Shown here piece by piece: positions 49,089 through 57,935 of a DNA stretch of 64,000 nucleotides. Numbering within the stretch: position 1 is the stretch's first letter; each line of letters begins with the position of its first letter. Source of the DNA: Billgrantia zhangzhouensis (lineage in GTDB: Bacteria; Pseudomonadota; Gammaproteobacteria; Pseudomonadales; Halomonadaceae); NCBI RefSeq assembly GCF_021404465.1, contig NZ_JABFTT010000003.1, positions 62,001 through 126,000 on the forward strand, given 5' to 3'. A program made the translations under genes and the position numbers. The notes below the pieces were generated by a model. It searched no databases. It was not told the DNA's origin and worked only from the letters and a program-made list of their open reading frames with translations.

Positions 49089-51101
49089 ATGATCTTGAAG
49101 GCAACCATAACGGCCACGGCGGGTGCAGCCATCGTTAGCTTGGCGATTTCTTCGGCGGGTGCCGCGCAGGAGTCGGAGGCGCCGCCATGGCTCCGCGTCA
49201 TGTCGGAAACGACTTTCGACGGTCAGAGCAACGACCTCGTGACGGGCGGGTTCGGCGTCAGTGGAATGATCGAGGGGCCGGACCTCTCCTACGCCGATCC
49301 ACTGGCACCGACCGCTGAAGAGCTGCGTCGTGTCTCCATCGTGACCGACGGCTCTACCGGCTTTGGCACCATTTATGGCCCGACCATCGACGCGTCGACG
49401 GGCGAGCCCCTGGATGGGGACGGCAAGGTCGCCGGCACCGAGTACCTCGCTTATGCCGACGATGGCCCGGGGCAGCAGAACGTGGCCTTCTTGCTACAGG
49501 TGCCCGAGAGCTTTGACCGCGAAAGCCCCTGCATCCTGGCAGTTCCCGTGAGCGGGTCAAACAGTCTGTTCCGCAACGTCGGCAATATTGGCTATTGGGG
49601 GCTGCAGAAGAACTGCGCCGTCGTCTACTCCGACAAGGGCCTTGGCAACGGCTTCCACGACCTCGCGTCCGACACGGTGACTCTGATCGACGGCACTCGG
49701 GCCGGTGCCGAGGATGCGGGCCGGGATTCACACTTCACTGCCGACGGTGCGGCGCGGGAGGCATTCCTTGAAGAGTTCCCGCATCGGATCGCCTTCAAGC
49801 ACGCGCATTCCAAGCAGAATCCCGACGCGACCTGGGGGCGCGACGTCGTGCGCTCGATCGAGTTCGCGATGTATCAGTTGAATGCTACGCCAGAGAAGGC
49901 GGATCTCACGCCCGAGAATACCCTGGTTATCGTGACCGGCAATTCAAACGGCGGCGGCGCTGCGCTCTACGCTGGCGAGGTCGACGAAGGCGGCCTCATC
50001 GATGGCATCGTGGCGGCACAGCCGCAGGTGCAACTCGATCCCGACGAGCGGGTGACGGTCAAGCGGGGCAACACGGTGCGGAAGGGAACGGGACGACCGC
50101 TCCTCGACTACTTCACCTATGCGATCCTTTATCAACCCTGCGCCGCTGCGGCGACACCCGACGCGCCCTGGGCGGATCGTGTCATGTTCGCTGAGAACCG
50201 CTGCGAAAGCCTGATCGAACGCGGGCTGGTCGAGGCCAAGACAGCCGAGGAGGCAGCGCAGGAGTCGCTTGAGAAGCTTCGCGACTACGGGTGGGAGCCC
50301 GAGTCCGACATGCTTCACGCCTCGCACTACGTGATCGCTCCGACAGCGACGGCGATGAAGTATGCGAACTCGCAGGGCCGCTTCGGCGTCGAGGAGCGTC
50401 TCTGCGGCTACTCCATCGCTTCGGTGGACGAGGGCGGACATCCGCAGTCGGCGCCGCCCGAGGAACTGGCGCGCATCTTCGCCGTCGCTCCCGGCGGTGC
50501 GCCGACCGGCACGATCGACGTGGTGAACGACCGAGATCCGCGCGGGCCGACGCGCGACTTCATCTCTCAATCGCCCAGCACGGGCCTGCTGGACTTCAAT
50601 CTCGACGGTGCGGTGTGCTTGCGTGAACTCGTGACGGGCGACAGCCCGGAGGCGCGGCGCGTACAGCAGGGTATCGACGAGGTAACCGGAGACGCCGATC
50701 TCCACGGCACCCCGACGATCATCGTGCATGGCCGCGCCGATGCGCGGGTACCGATAGGCTTCACCTCGCGCCCTTATCTTGGTCTCAACTCGCTGACCGA
50801 CGGCGCCGGCAACCTGCACCTCTACGAGCTTACCAATGTCGAGCATTTTAGCGCCGGTCTGCCCGGTTACGCCGAGCGCTTCGTGCCGATCGACCCCTAC
50901 CACATCGACGCGCTCGAGCTGATGTACGCGCACCTGACGGAGGATGCGCCGCTGCCGCCGAGCCAAGTGGTCCGGCCTGAGGTGACGGCGGACGGCGCCG
51001 GAGAGGCGGGTATCGGCCTAGTGTTGCCCACGGTCGCGGCGTCGCCCGATGCCGCAGACGCCATCGAAGTGACGGACGGGCAGGTGACTGTGCCCGATTG
51101 A
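49089..51101 (+). CDS. D-(-)-3-hydroxybutyrate oligomer hydrolase
   Basis: This 670-residue protein has a signal peptide ('AGAAIVSLAISSAGAAQ'), so it is exported or periplasmic. It has 'PCILAVPVSGSNSLFRN', 'VVYSDKGLGNGFHD', the serine nucleophile motif 'VTGNSNGGGAALYAGE' and 'PTIIVHGRADARVPIGFTSRPYLGLN', matching 3-hydroxybutyrate oligomer hydrolases (3HBOH), which split oligomers of poly-3-hydroxybutyrate. 'GGGGAGGC' precedes the ATG. It lies between direct repeats, an insertion relative to the lysR-TRAP order. Confidence 0.88.
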   Translation: MILKATITATAGAAIVSLAISSAGAAQESEAPPWLRVMSETTFDGQSNDLVTGGFGVSGMIEGPDLSYADPLAPTAEELRRVSIVTDGSTGFGTIYGPTIDASTGEPLDGDGKVAGTEYLAYADDGPGQQNVAFLLQVPESFDRESPCILAVPVSGSNSLFRNVGNIGYWGLQKNCAVVYSDKGLGNGFHDLASDTVTLIDGTRAGAEDAGRDSHFTADGAAREAFLEEFPHRIAFKHAHSKQNPDATWGRDVVRSIEFAMYQLNATPEKADLTPENTLVIVTGNSNGGGAALYAGEVDEGGLIDGIVAAQPQVQLDPDERVTVKRGNTVRKGTGRPLLDYFTYAILYQPCAAAATPDAPWADRVMFAENRCESLIERGLVEAKTAEEAAQESLEKLRDYGWEPESDMLHASHYVIAPTATAMKYANSQGRFGVEERLCGYSIASVDEGGHPQSAPPEELARIFAVAPGGAPTGTIDVVNDRDPRGPTRDFISQSPSTGLLDFNLDGAVCLRELVTGDSPEARRVQQGIDEVTGDADLHGTPTIIVHGRADARVPIGFTSRPYLGLNSLTDGAGNLHLYELTNVEHFSAGLPGYAERFVPIDPYHIDALELMYAHLTEDAPLPPSQVVRPEVTADGAGEAGIGLVLPTVAASPDAADAIEVTDGQVTVPD

Positions 51102-51187
51102 GCCGGAGACCACGCCGCTGCTCGCCGCGAGCGGCGAGCCTATCTGCTCGTCTCCTGTGCCAGTCAGTGGACATCCCTTTCAGCACG

Positions 51188-51413
51188 GCCACGGCGACGA
51201 AGGCGCGCAGTTGCTTGACGCTCGGATTTATTTATAAAGTAAAACAAATATTAAAAACAATTCAATAGTCAAAACATAGCTCACTCTTCATGCTGCTATT
51301 TGGGGCAACCCCATGCGCAGCATGACAACAACAAGCCCGCAAAGCCGGGCCCAAAGGAGCCACTCATGAAGCCAACTCTAAAGATGAAAACCCTGCTGAC
51401 TGCCATGGCAGCC
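51188..51413. repeat. Imperfect direct repeat, copy B
   Basis: It matches copy A (48582-48798). Read on the minus strand it encodes 'INPSVKQLRAFVAVA', parallel to the first residues of the LysR protein but with ATA instead of ATG. It continues through the shared AT-rich spacer into the real start of the TAXI gene. The divergence between the copies indicates that one arrived from a related strain. Confidence 0.85.
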
Positions 51414-52352
51414 AGCGCTACGCTCGTTACCGCTGCAGCCACCGCTCAGGCCGATGAGCGCCTGCTGATCGGTTCGACCTCCAGTTCGTCGAGCCACTAC
51501 GGTTACTTTGTCGCCGTCAACCAGATCATCAACAGCCAGGTCGAGGGCGTGAGCGCCTCGGTAGCGGAAACCGGTGCCACCGTCGACAACCTGCGCCGAC
51601 TGAGCCGCAACCAGATCGACATGGGATTGGTCACCACCAACACCGGCTACCATGCTTACGCTGGCCAGGAGGACTTCGACGGCCGCCCGGTCGACAGTCG
51701 CCTGCTGTGGGTCTATACCGTGGCGCCCCAGAACGTGGTGATGCGCCAGGATGCCGATGTCTCGACCCTCGCGGATCTGGAGGGCGTGCGCTTCAACCCG
51801 GGCATCACCGGCTCGGCCACCGAGAAGACCACCGAGGCGGTGATGCGTACCCTCGATATCTCGCCCGATTACGTGCGCGGTTCGACCACCGATATCGTCG
51901 ATGCCATGAAGGATGGCCGGGTGATGGGCTCGGCCAAGTCTGGGGTGGGCAACAAGCTCGATGGTTCGACCATGGACATCGCTACCTTCACGCCGATCAA
52001 CGTGCTGTCGCTCTCCGAGGCACAGGCCGACACTCTGCGCAGTGAGATGCCCGATCTGGCCGTGGTCGACATTCCCGAGGGCGCGGGGGAGGGCGTTCCG
52101 GCCTACACCACCTGGGCCTTCGGCGTGGCCGTGCACGCTCATCCGGACCTCGACGAGGAGACCGCCTACCGGATCGTCAAGGCGGTAATGGAGAACCCCG
52201 AGCCCCAGGCCAACGCCTTCTCCGCGGTGCGCGACGCCGACCTGGCGCAGATGACCCTGGAAGTTGGCACTGTGCCGCTGCATGCCGGTGCTGCGCGCTA
52301 CTTCGAAGAGCAGGGCCTGGATATCCCCGACGCCCTGCAGCCCGTCGAGTAA
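51366..52352 (+). CDS. TAXI-family TRAP transporter solute-binding protein
   Basis: This 328-residue exported protein has a signal peptide ('TLLTAMAASATLVTAAATAQA'). It has a TAXI-type body: 'LLIGSTSSSSSHYGYFVAVNQIIN', 'SVAETGATVDNLRRLSRNQIDMGLVTTNTGYHAY' and 'FNPGITGSATEKTTEAVM'. It delivers an unknown solute, probably a carboxylate, to the permease encoded next. 'AAGGAG' precedes the ATG. Confidence 0.93.
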   Translation: MKPTLKMKTLLTAMAASATLVTAAATAQADERLLIGSTSSSSSHYGYFVAVNQIINSQVEGVSASVAETGATVDNLRRLSRNQIDMGLVTTNTGYHAYAGQEDFDGRPVDSRLLWVYTVAPQNVVMRQDADVSTLADLEGVRFNPGITGSATEKTTEAVMRTLDISPDYVRGSTTDIVDAMKDGRVMGSAKSGVGNKLDGSTMDIATFTPINVLSLSEAQADTLRSEMPDLAVVDIPEGAGEGVPAYTTWAFGVAVHAHPDLDEETAYRIVKAVMENPEPQANAFSAVRDADLAQMTLEVGTVPLHAGAARYFEEQGLDIPDALQPVE

Positions 52353-52373
52353 CGGCCCAGAGAGACGATTGCC

Positions 52374-54329
52374 ATGCGCGAGAACATTACCAAGCTGCTG
52401 GCCCTCATGTTGGGTGGGCTGATCCTCTACACCTCGGCGACCGGCCCGTTCGAGAGCCTGATCCAGCGGGGCATCTTTCTTGCGCTGGTGATCCTGCTGG
52501 GGCTGACGCTCTACCCGTTGGGCGCCGGCAGGCGCTGGCGCCCCCTGGGGCTGGCCTGCGACCTGATACTGGCCACTGGTACGGTGCTGGCCTGCGGCTA
52601 CGTGGCGATGAACCACGAGCGGATTCTCGTCGAGCTGCCCTGGGCCTCACCACGGGACATGCTGTTCACCGGGGTGCTGGTGGTGGCAGTGCTGGAGCTG
52701 TCGCGGCGTGCCATCGGCGTGATCTTCCCGCTACTGGTGCTGGCGGGCCTGGCCTATGCCTGGCTCGGGTCGGCGATACCCGGGCCGCTGGGGCATCGCG
52801 GCTTCGATCTCTACTACATCACCGAGACGCTCTATCTCGGCGATCTCGGCGTGTGGGGCATGCTGGTCGGCGTGGCCGCCACTACCATCGCCGCCTTCGT
52901 GCTGTTCGGCTGCCTGCTGCTGCACACCGGCGGCGGTCAGACCTTCATGGACCTGGCGCTGCGCATCAGCGGGCGCTCGCCGGGCGGCGCCGCCAAGGTG
53001 GCCACCGTGGCCTCGGGACTGTTCGGCATGGTCAGCGGCAGCGCCGTGGCCAACGTAGCGACCACCGGCAACTTCACCATCCCGATGATGAAACGGCTCA
53101 AGTACCCGGCGCCCTTCGCTTCGGGAGTGGAGGCGGTGGCTTCCACCGGCGGCCAGATCGCGCCGCCGATCCTGGGGGCGGCGGCCTTCATCATGGCCGA
53201 GATCCTCGGCGAGAGTTACCTGCGCATCGCACTCGCCGCGCTGCTGCCGGCGATCCTGTTCTATCTCGGTGTGTTCCTGACCATCCACCTGGTGGCGCAG
53301 CGCCGTAATTTGCAGGTGGTGCCCGACGACGAACTGCCCACCTGGCCCGAAGTGCTGCGCCCGGAGCGGATCATTCCGATTTTGGCGGCGCTGGGTGGGC
53401 TCTTCTACGGTGTGCTGTCGGGGCGCTCGATCCAGATGGCGGCCTTCTACGGCATTCTGATGACGGTGCTGACCTTCGTTCCTTTCGCCTTGCTGGCGCG
53501 CCGGCCGCTGCGCGAGATCGCCGGCAAGCTGCTCTCGGGGCTGATCGATGCCGGCAAGGGCATGGTGATCATCGGCGTGCTGCTGGCCGGGGCCCAGATG
53601 TTAGTGGCGATGATCGGCATGACCGGTATCGGCGTGACGCTGGCCAGTCTGATTGTCAACGTGGGCGGGGAGTCGCTGTTTCTGGTGGCCTTCATCGTTG
53701 GCGGCGTGTGCCTGATCCTGGGTATGGGCATTCCCACCACGGCGGCCTACGTGCTGGTGGCCTCGGTGTTGGCCCCGGCGCTCACCACCATCGGCGTCGA
53801 GCCGCTGATCGCCCATCTGTTCGTGTTCTACTTCGCCACCCTGTCGGTGATCACACCGCCGGTGTGCGTGGCGGTGTTCGTCGCGGCAGGCATTGCCGGT
53901 ACCAACTGGCTGCCGGCGGCGGGCGAGGCGGTGCGCTTGGCGGCGGCCATCTACGTGATTCCCTTCCTGCTGCTGATCTACCCGGCCCTGGCCGGCTTTG
54001 GCAGCGCTTTCGACATCCTGCTGGCCAGCTCCCAGGGCGTGGTATTCGTGCTCGCCTTCGCCTCGCTGATGTCGCGGGTCGCCGTCACCGGTAACCGGCT
54101 GCTCGACGTGGCGGGGCTCGGGCTGGTGGTGGGCCTGGCGCTGATTCCCGGCTGGCTGACGACGAGCGCGGCGCTGTTGCTGCTGGTGGCACTCTATGCC
54201 CGGCGCCATCAGCGTCTGGCCGCTTCGCCCGCCGCCCCCGGGACTGGTGAGCAGAGGATCGCTGAAAAGAGACCTGACGGGCAGAGCCCCGGTGCCACAG
54301 GCATGATGGCCAAGGAGACCCGCTCATGA
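52374..54329 (+). CDS. TRAP transporter permease (fused DctQM type)
   Basis: This 651-residue membrane protein combines the small four-helix and the large twelve-helix TRAP domains, as is usual for TAXI systems. It has 'GLFGMVSGSAVANVATTGNFTIPMMKR', 'FASGVEAVASTGGQIAPPILGAAAFIMAEI' and 'GMGIPTTAAYVLVASVLAPAL'. It uses a cation gradient to take up the solute. The ATG of the next gene overlaps its stop. Confidence 0.95.
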   Translation: MRENITKLLALMLGGLILYTSATGPFESLIQRGIFLALVILLGLTLYPLGAGRRWRPLGLACDLILATGTVLACGYVAMNHERILVELPWASPRDMLFTGVLVVAVLELSRRAIGVIFPLLVLAGLAYAWLGSAIPGPLGHRGFDLYYITETLYLGDLGVWGMLVGVAATTIAAFVLFGCLLLHTGGGQTFMDLALRISGRSPGGAAKVATVASGLFGMVSGSAVANVATTGNFTIPMMKRLKYPAPFASGVEAVASTGGQIAPPILGAAAFIMAEILGESYLRIALAALLPAILFYLGVFLTIHLVAQRRNLQVVPDDELPTWPEVLRPERIIPILAALGGLFYGVLSGRSIQMAAFYGILMTVLTFVPFALLARRPLREIAGKLLSGLIDAGKGMVIIGVLLAGAQMLVAMIGMTGIGVTLASLIVNVGGESLFLVAFIVGGVCLILGMGIPTTAAYVLVASVLAPALTTIGVEPLIAHLFVFYFATLSVITPPVCVAVFVAAGIAGTNWLPAAGEAVRLAAAIYVIPFLLLIYPALAGFGSAFDILLASSQGVVFVLAFASLMSRVAVTGNRLLDVAGLGLVVGLALIPGWLTTSAALLLLVALYARRHQRLAASPAAPGTGEQRIAEKRPDGQSPGATGMMAKETRS

Positions 54330-55744
54330 CCTTCCTGCTGGGCAGCGGAGCCGGTTTTTCCGGCGACCGCACCGATGCCGCCATTCCCGTGGTGAGAGAG
54401 CTGATTCGCCGTGGCCAGCCCGCCGCGCTGATCTTCGAGACCCTGGGCGAACGCACCCTGGCGGCAGCCCACCGTGCCATGCGCGACGACCCGGCAGCGG
54501 GCTACGAGCCATTGTTGGAAGAGCTGCTCACACCGGTGCTGGACGACTGCCTGAAGCATGGCATTGCCATTCTCGGCAACTTCGGCGCGGCCAACCCGGA
54601 CGGCGCCTGCCGCGTGGTGGCCGAGCTGGCCGCCCGCAGCGAGCGAGGCGGGGCGAGCATCGGCCGGGTGCATGGCGATGACATCCGCGCCCGCCTTGGT
54701 GAACTGGACCTGCAGCGCTGGGAGGCGGAGAGTCGTGAGCTGCCTGGCGAGGAGGCGCTGATTTCGGCCAACGTCTATCTCGGTGCTGCTCCCCTGGTCG
54801 AGGCACTGGAGTTCGGCGCTGAGGTGGTGGTTTCCGGTCGGGTAGCTGACCCGGCGTTGTTCCTGGCGCCGCTGGTGCATCACTTCGGCTGGGCCTGGAA
54901 CGACTGGGACCGCCTGGCCGCCGGTATGATGGCCGGCCACCTGGGCGAGTGCGGTGCCCAGGTCACCGGTGGGTATTTCGCCGATCCAGGCGTAAAGGAC
55001 GTTCCCGGTCTGGCCACGGTGGGCTACCCCATCATCGAGGTGGAAGAAGATGGCACCCTGGTGGTGACCAAGCCTGCCGGTACCGGCGGCATGGTCACTG
55101 CGCGCACGGTCAAGGAGCAACTGCTCTACGAGGTGCACGACCCGGCCAACTATTTGACCCCCGATGTGGTGGTGGATCTTTCCTCCGTGCGGGTGGAGGA
55201 GCTCGGCCCCGACCGGGTAGCGGTGAGTGGCATTCGCGGCAAGCCGGCGCCGCAGCGTCTCAAGACCACCGTCTGCTACGAGGGCGGCTGGCAGGGCGAG
55301 GCAGAGATCTCCTACGCTGGACCCAACGCCCTGGCCCGGGCGCAGCTAGCTGCCGAGGTGCTGCGCGAGCGGCTGACGTTCCGTGCACCGCCGGAGCTGC
55401 GTTCGCGGCTGGACATCGTCGGACATGCCAGCGTGTTCGACAGCGATGCCGGCGACCTTCAACGCAGGTTGCTGACCGCGGCCGGCGGCGACTACCGCCT
55501 GAGGTTGGCCGCCGAGCACGCCGAGCGGCGCTGGGTGGAGCGGGCCACCCAAGAGCTGCTGGCGCTCTACTGCGCCGGTCCGGCCGGTGGCGGCGGGGTG
55601 CGCCGCCAGTTCCAGCGGCGGGTGTGCACGGCCTCCTACTTGGTGAAGCGCAGCGACGTGGAAGCCTTCGCCACCCTGTTCGATGCCACTCTTTTCGAGA
55701 CGAAGATGGTCAACGAGAGGAGAGTTGCTCATGCCGCACGCTGA
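54326..55744 (+). CDS. AtuA-family (DUF1446) enzyme
   Basis: The product is 472 residues, of the acyclic terpene utilisation AtuA core family: 'FLLGSGAGFSGDRTDAAIPVV', 'HGIAILGNFGAANPDGACRVVAELA', 'VVVSGRVADPALFLAPLVHHFGW' and 'AGHLGECGAQVTGGYFADPG'. AtuA is needed for citronellol and geraniol breakdown in Pseudomonas, but the family is broad and its reaction is uncertain. It is translationally coupled to the TRAP permease, so it probably acts on the imported compound. Confidence 0.85.
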   Translation: MTFLLGSGAGFSGDRTDAAIPVVRELIRRGQPAALIFETLGERTLAAAHRAMRDDPAAGYEPLLEELLTPVLDDCLKHGIAILGNFGAANPDGACRVVAELAARSERGGASIGRVHGDDIRARLGELDLQRWEAESRELPGEEALISANVYLGAAPLVEALEFGAEVVVSGRVADPALFLAPLVHHFGWAWNDWDRLAAGMMAGHLGECGAQVTGGYFADPGVKDVPGLATVGYPIIEVEEDGTLVVTKPAGTGGMVTARTVKEQLLYEVHDPANYLTPDVVVDLSSVRVEELGPDRVAVSGIRGKPAPQRLKTTVCYEGGWQGEAEISYAGPNALARAQLAAEVLRERLTFRAPPELRSRLDIVGHASVFDSDAGDLQRRLLTAAGGDYRLRLAAEHAERRWVERATQELLALYCAGPAGGGGVRRQFQRRVCTASYLVKRSDVEAFATLFDATLFETKMVNERRVAHAAR

Positions 55745-56096
55745 AGTGAACGTGCCCGCAAGCCCAGCCAAGGGACACGCCGTACCACTGCATCGCCTGG
55801 CCCATGCCCGCGCTGGCGACAAGGGCGACCGGCTCAACCTGGTGCTGTTCGCCTTCGAGCCGCATCACTATGAAACGCTGGTGGAACAGGTCACCGAGGA
55901 GCGGGTGCTGGCGCTTTTCGCCCATCGTGGGGCGAGCCGGGTGCGCCGTTACCTGATGCCGGGTCTGGCCGGCATGAACCTGGTGATCGACGACGTGCTG
56001 CAGGGAGGGGTCAACGGCGCTTTGAACCTGGATGGGCACGGCAAGACACTCTCCTACCTGCTGCTGGGCATGAGCGTGGTGGTCGATGAGGCATGA
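55731..56096 (+). CDS. AtuA C-terminal-type domain protein
   Basis: The product is 121 residues, with 'LAHARAGDKGDRLNLVLFAFEPHHYETLVEQVTEERVLALFAHRG' and 'LAGMNLVIDDVLQGGVNGALNLDGHGKTLSYLLL', the small domain that forms the C-terminus of many AtuA proteins. Here it is a separate gene, overlapping the larger subunit by 14 bp, so the two probably assemble. The start at 55731 is preceded by 'GAGAGGAGAG'. Confidence 0.85.
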   Translation: MPHAEVNVPASPAKGHAVPLHRLAHARAGDKGDRLNLVLFAFEPHHYETLVEQVTEERVLALFAHRGASRVRRYLMPGLAGMNLVIDDVLQGGVNGALNLDGHGKTLSYLLLGMSVVVDEA

Positions 56097-56111
56097 GGTT
56101 CTGCTGAAGAG

Positions 56112-56168
56112 AACGGCCCCTGCCCGGGTTCGCATGACTTCGTCATGGGAACCCGGGCAGGGGCCGTT
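56112..56168. terminator. Bidirectional terminator hairpin
   Basis: A long, near-perfect inverted repeat, AACGGCCCCTGCCCGGGTT pairing with AACCCGGGCAGGGGCCGTT, with an inner CATGACTTCGTCATG loop. It lies between the TRAP/AtuA operon and the convergent narK-like gene. Confidence 0.88.
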
Positions 56169-56267
56169 GTTGGGTCCGAGCACTCGGCCAACTAGTGCCG
56201 ATAGGGGGACGCATCGGCTGTGGCTTGAGCCGACGCTGCCCGTGGGCGGCGGCCGAGCGCTAGACGC

Positions 56268-57620
56268 TCAGCGCAGCGAGAGCGCGCCGGCGCCGGTATC
56301 CTCTCCCACAGCATCGCGATAGGCCTGTGCCTCAACGGCCTCCACCTCGTCGCTGAAGCGCACCAGCAGCGTACAGGAGGCCAGCACCAGCACGATCAGG
56401 CCGAGGTAGAACAGTCCCTGCTGGTAGGTGATCGCTTCACTACGGAACAGGAAGGCGGCGGCTACCGCTCCCACGCTGCCGCCGGCGCCGACGATGCCGG
56501 CCACCGCGCCGAGGGCCTTCTTGTTGATGAACGGCACCACGCCGTAGGTGGCTCCCTCGGCCATCTGCACGAACAGGCTGAACACCAGCATGATGCCGAT
56601 GGCATACGAGAGCACGTGCATCTGCGAGAAGGCGACCAGGGCGATGCCCTCGCAGATTAGCGCGATGAACAACCAGCGCACGCGGCCCTTGAGCCCACCG
56701 TTGCGGGCGAAGAGGTCGGAGAACACGCCGCCCAGGGTGCGGGCGAAGACGTTCATCAGCCCGAACAGGCCGGCGATGATGCCGGCGGTGGCCAGCGTCA
56801 GGTCGAAGTTGTCGAAGAAGTAGATGGCGGCGATGTTGTTGATGGTCAACTCGACGCCGAAGCAGATCGCATAGACCACGAACAGCGCCCACACGCGGAT
56901 GTCCTTGGCGGCGGACATGAAGCTTTTGCCGGCACTGTTCTCGCCGTTGGCGGGGGGCAGCTCGCCGCGTGCACGCAGTTCGCTGAAGTTGCCGTTCGGC
57001 GCGTCCTGGGTGAACAGCCAGTAGCCGATACCGGTGACGAACATCACCACGCCCGGCACCACCATGGCCAGCCGCCAGCCCAGTGTCTCGCTGACGCCGA
57101 GCATCAGCAGGCCGGAGAAGATCAGCGGCATCACGATCTGGGTAGTGCCACCGCCCAGGTTGCCCCAGCCGGCACTGGTGGCGTTGGCGGTGCCCACCAC
57201 GTTGGGGGCGAACATCATGGTGGTGTGGTACTGGGTAATGACGAAGGAGGCACCGATGGCGCCGATCGCCAGGCGCGCCAGCAGGAAGGTCTCGAAGCTG
57301 TTGGCGAAACCGATGCTCATCACCGGGATCGAGCCCAGCAGCAGCAGACCGGTATAGGTCTTGCGCGGGCCGAGGCGGTCGCACAGCACGCCGATCAGCA
57401 GCCGCACGATCACGGTGATGGCCACCGAAGCAATGATGGTGTTGCCGATCTGGGTCTGGGTCAGGGCCAGGTCCTCGCGTACCACCGCCATCAGCGGGGC
57501 AATGCCGAACCAGCCGAAGAAACAGATGTGGAAGGCGAACCAGGAGAAGTGGAAGGCTCGCATCTGCGGGGTGCGCAGGCTCAAGAGACGAATGCGGTTC
57601 GCCTTGTTGAGAATTTCCAT
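56268..57620 (-). CDS. NarK/NasA-type nitrate/nitrite transporter
   Basis: This 450-residue MFS protein has 'FHFSWFAFHICFFGWFGIAPLM', 'RLLIGVLCDRLGPRKTYT', 'TANATSAGWGNLGGGTTQIVMPLI' and 'FARTLGGVFSDLFARNGG'. The GWGNLGGG segment is the nitrate signature of this family. It exchanges or symports nitrate and nitrite. It sits apart from the nas block and has an FNR-type box upstream, suggesting a link to oxygen-limited nitrate respiration as well as assimilation. Confidence 0.92.
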   Translation of the reverse strand: MEILNKANRIRLLSLRTPQMRAFHFSWFAFHICFFGWFGIAPLMAVVREDLALTQTQIGNTIIASVAITVIVRLLIGVLCDRLGPRKTYTGLLLLGSIPVMSIGFANSFETFLLARLAIGAIGASFVITQYHTTMMFAPNVVGTANATSAGWGNLGGGTTQIVMPLIFSGLLMLGVSETLGWRLAMVVPGVVMFVTGIGYWLFTQDAPNGNFSELRARGELPPANGENSAGKSFMSAAKDIRVWALFVVYAICFGVELTINNIAAIYFFDNFDLTLATAGIIAGLFGLMNVFARTLGGVFSDLFARNGGLKGRVRWLFIALICEGIALVAFSQMHVLSYAIGIMLVFSLFVQMAEGATYGVVPFINKKALGAVAGIVGAGGSVGAVAAAFLFRSEAITYQQGLFYLGLIVLVLASCTLLVRFSDEVEAVEAQAYRDAVGEDTGAGALSLR

Positions 57621-57730
57621 GGAGTGACCTCATACGGATTGTCGATACAGGTGTTCGCCCTTCTCCGTTGAAGGTCAGGTCTGACGCACTCGTACTTCCT
57701 CAGGAAGCCTGGTCCACGCCTACCCAGCAG

Positions 57731-57744
57731 TTGATATATATCAA
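57731..57744 (-). promoter_or_regulatory. FNR/Anr box upstream of the narK-like gene
   Basis: TTGATATATATCAA is a perfect match to the FNR/Anr consensus TTGAT-N4-ATCAA. It lies 111 bp upstream of the ATG at 57620, consistent with activation of a promoter in between. Confidence 0.78.
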
Positions 57745-57935
57745 GCAATTCGTTTGCCACGTTTTTTGTTTCTTCTTTTAAAACACTGTGTTGTGGCTAA
57801 GTTGATGGTTCGCGACCAAGCTGGGTGAGTGGGAGGGTATGGCAAGAATGGTGCAATGCCGCAGAGAAATGCCCCCTGCTGGTGCTGCACGGGGCATGAA
57901 CAGGCTCGAGGGGCCGGGAATGAAACGAAGCGAAC

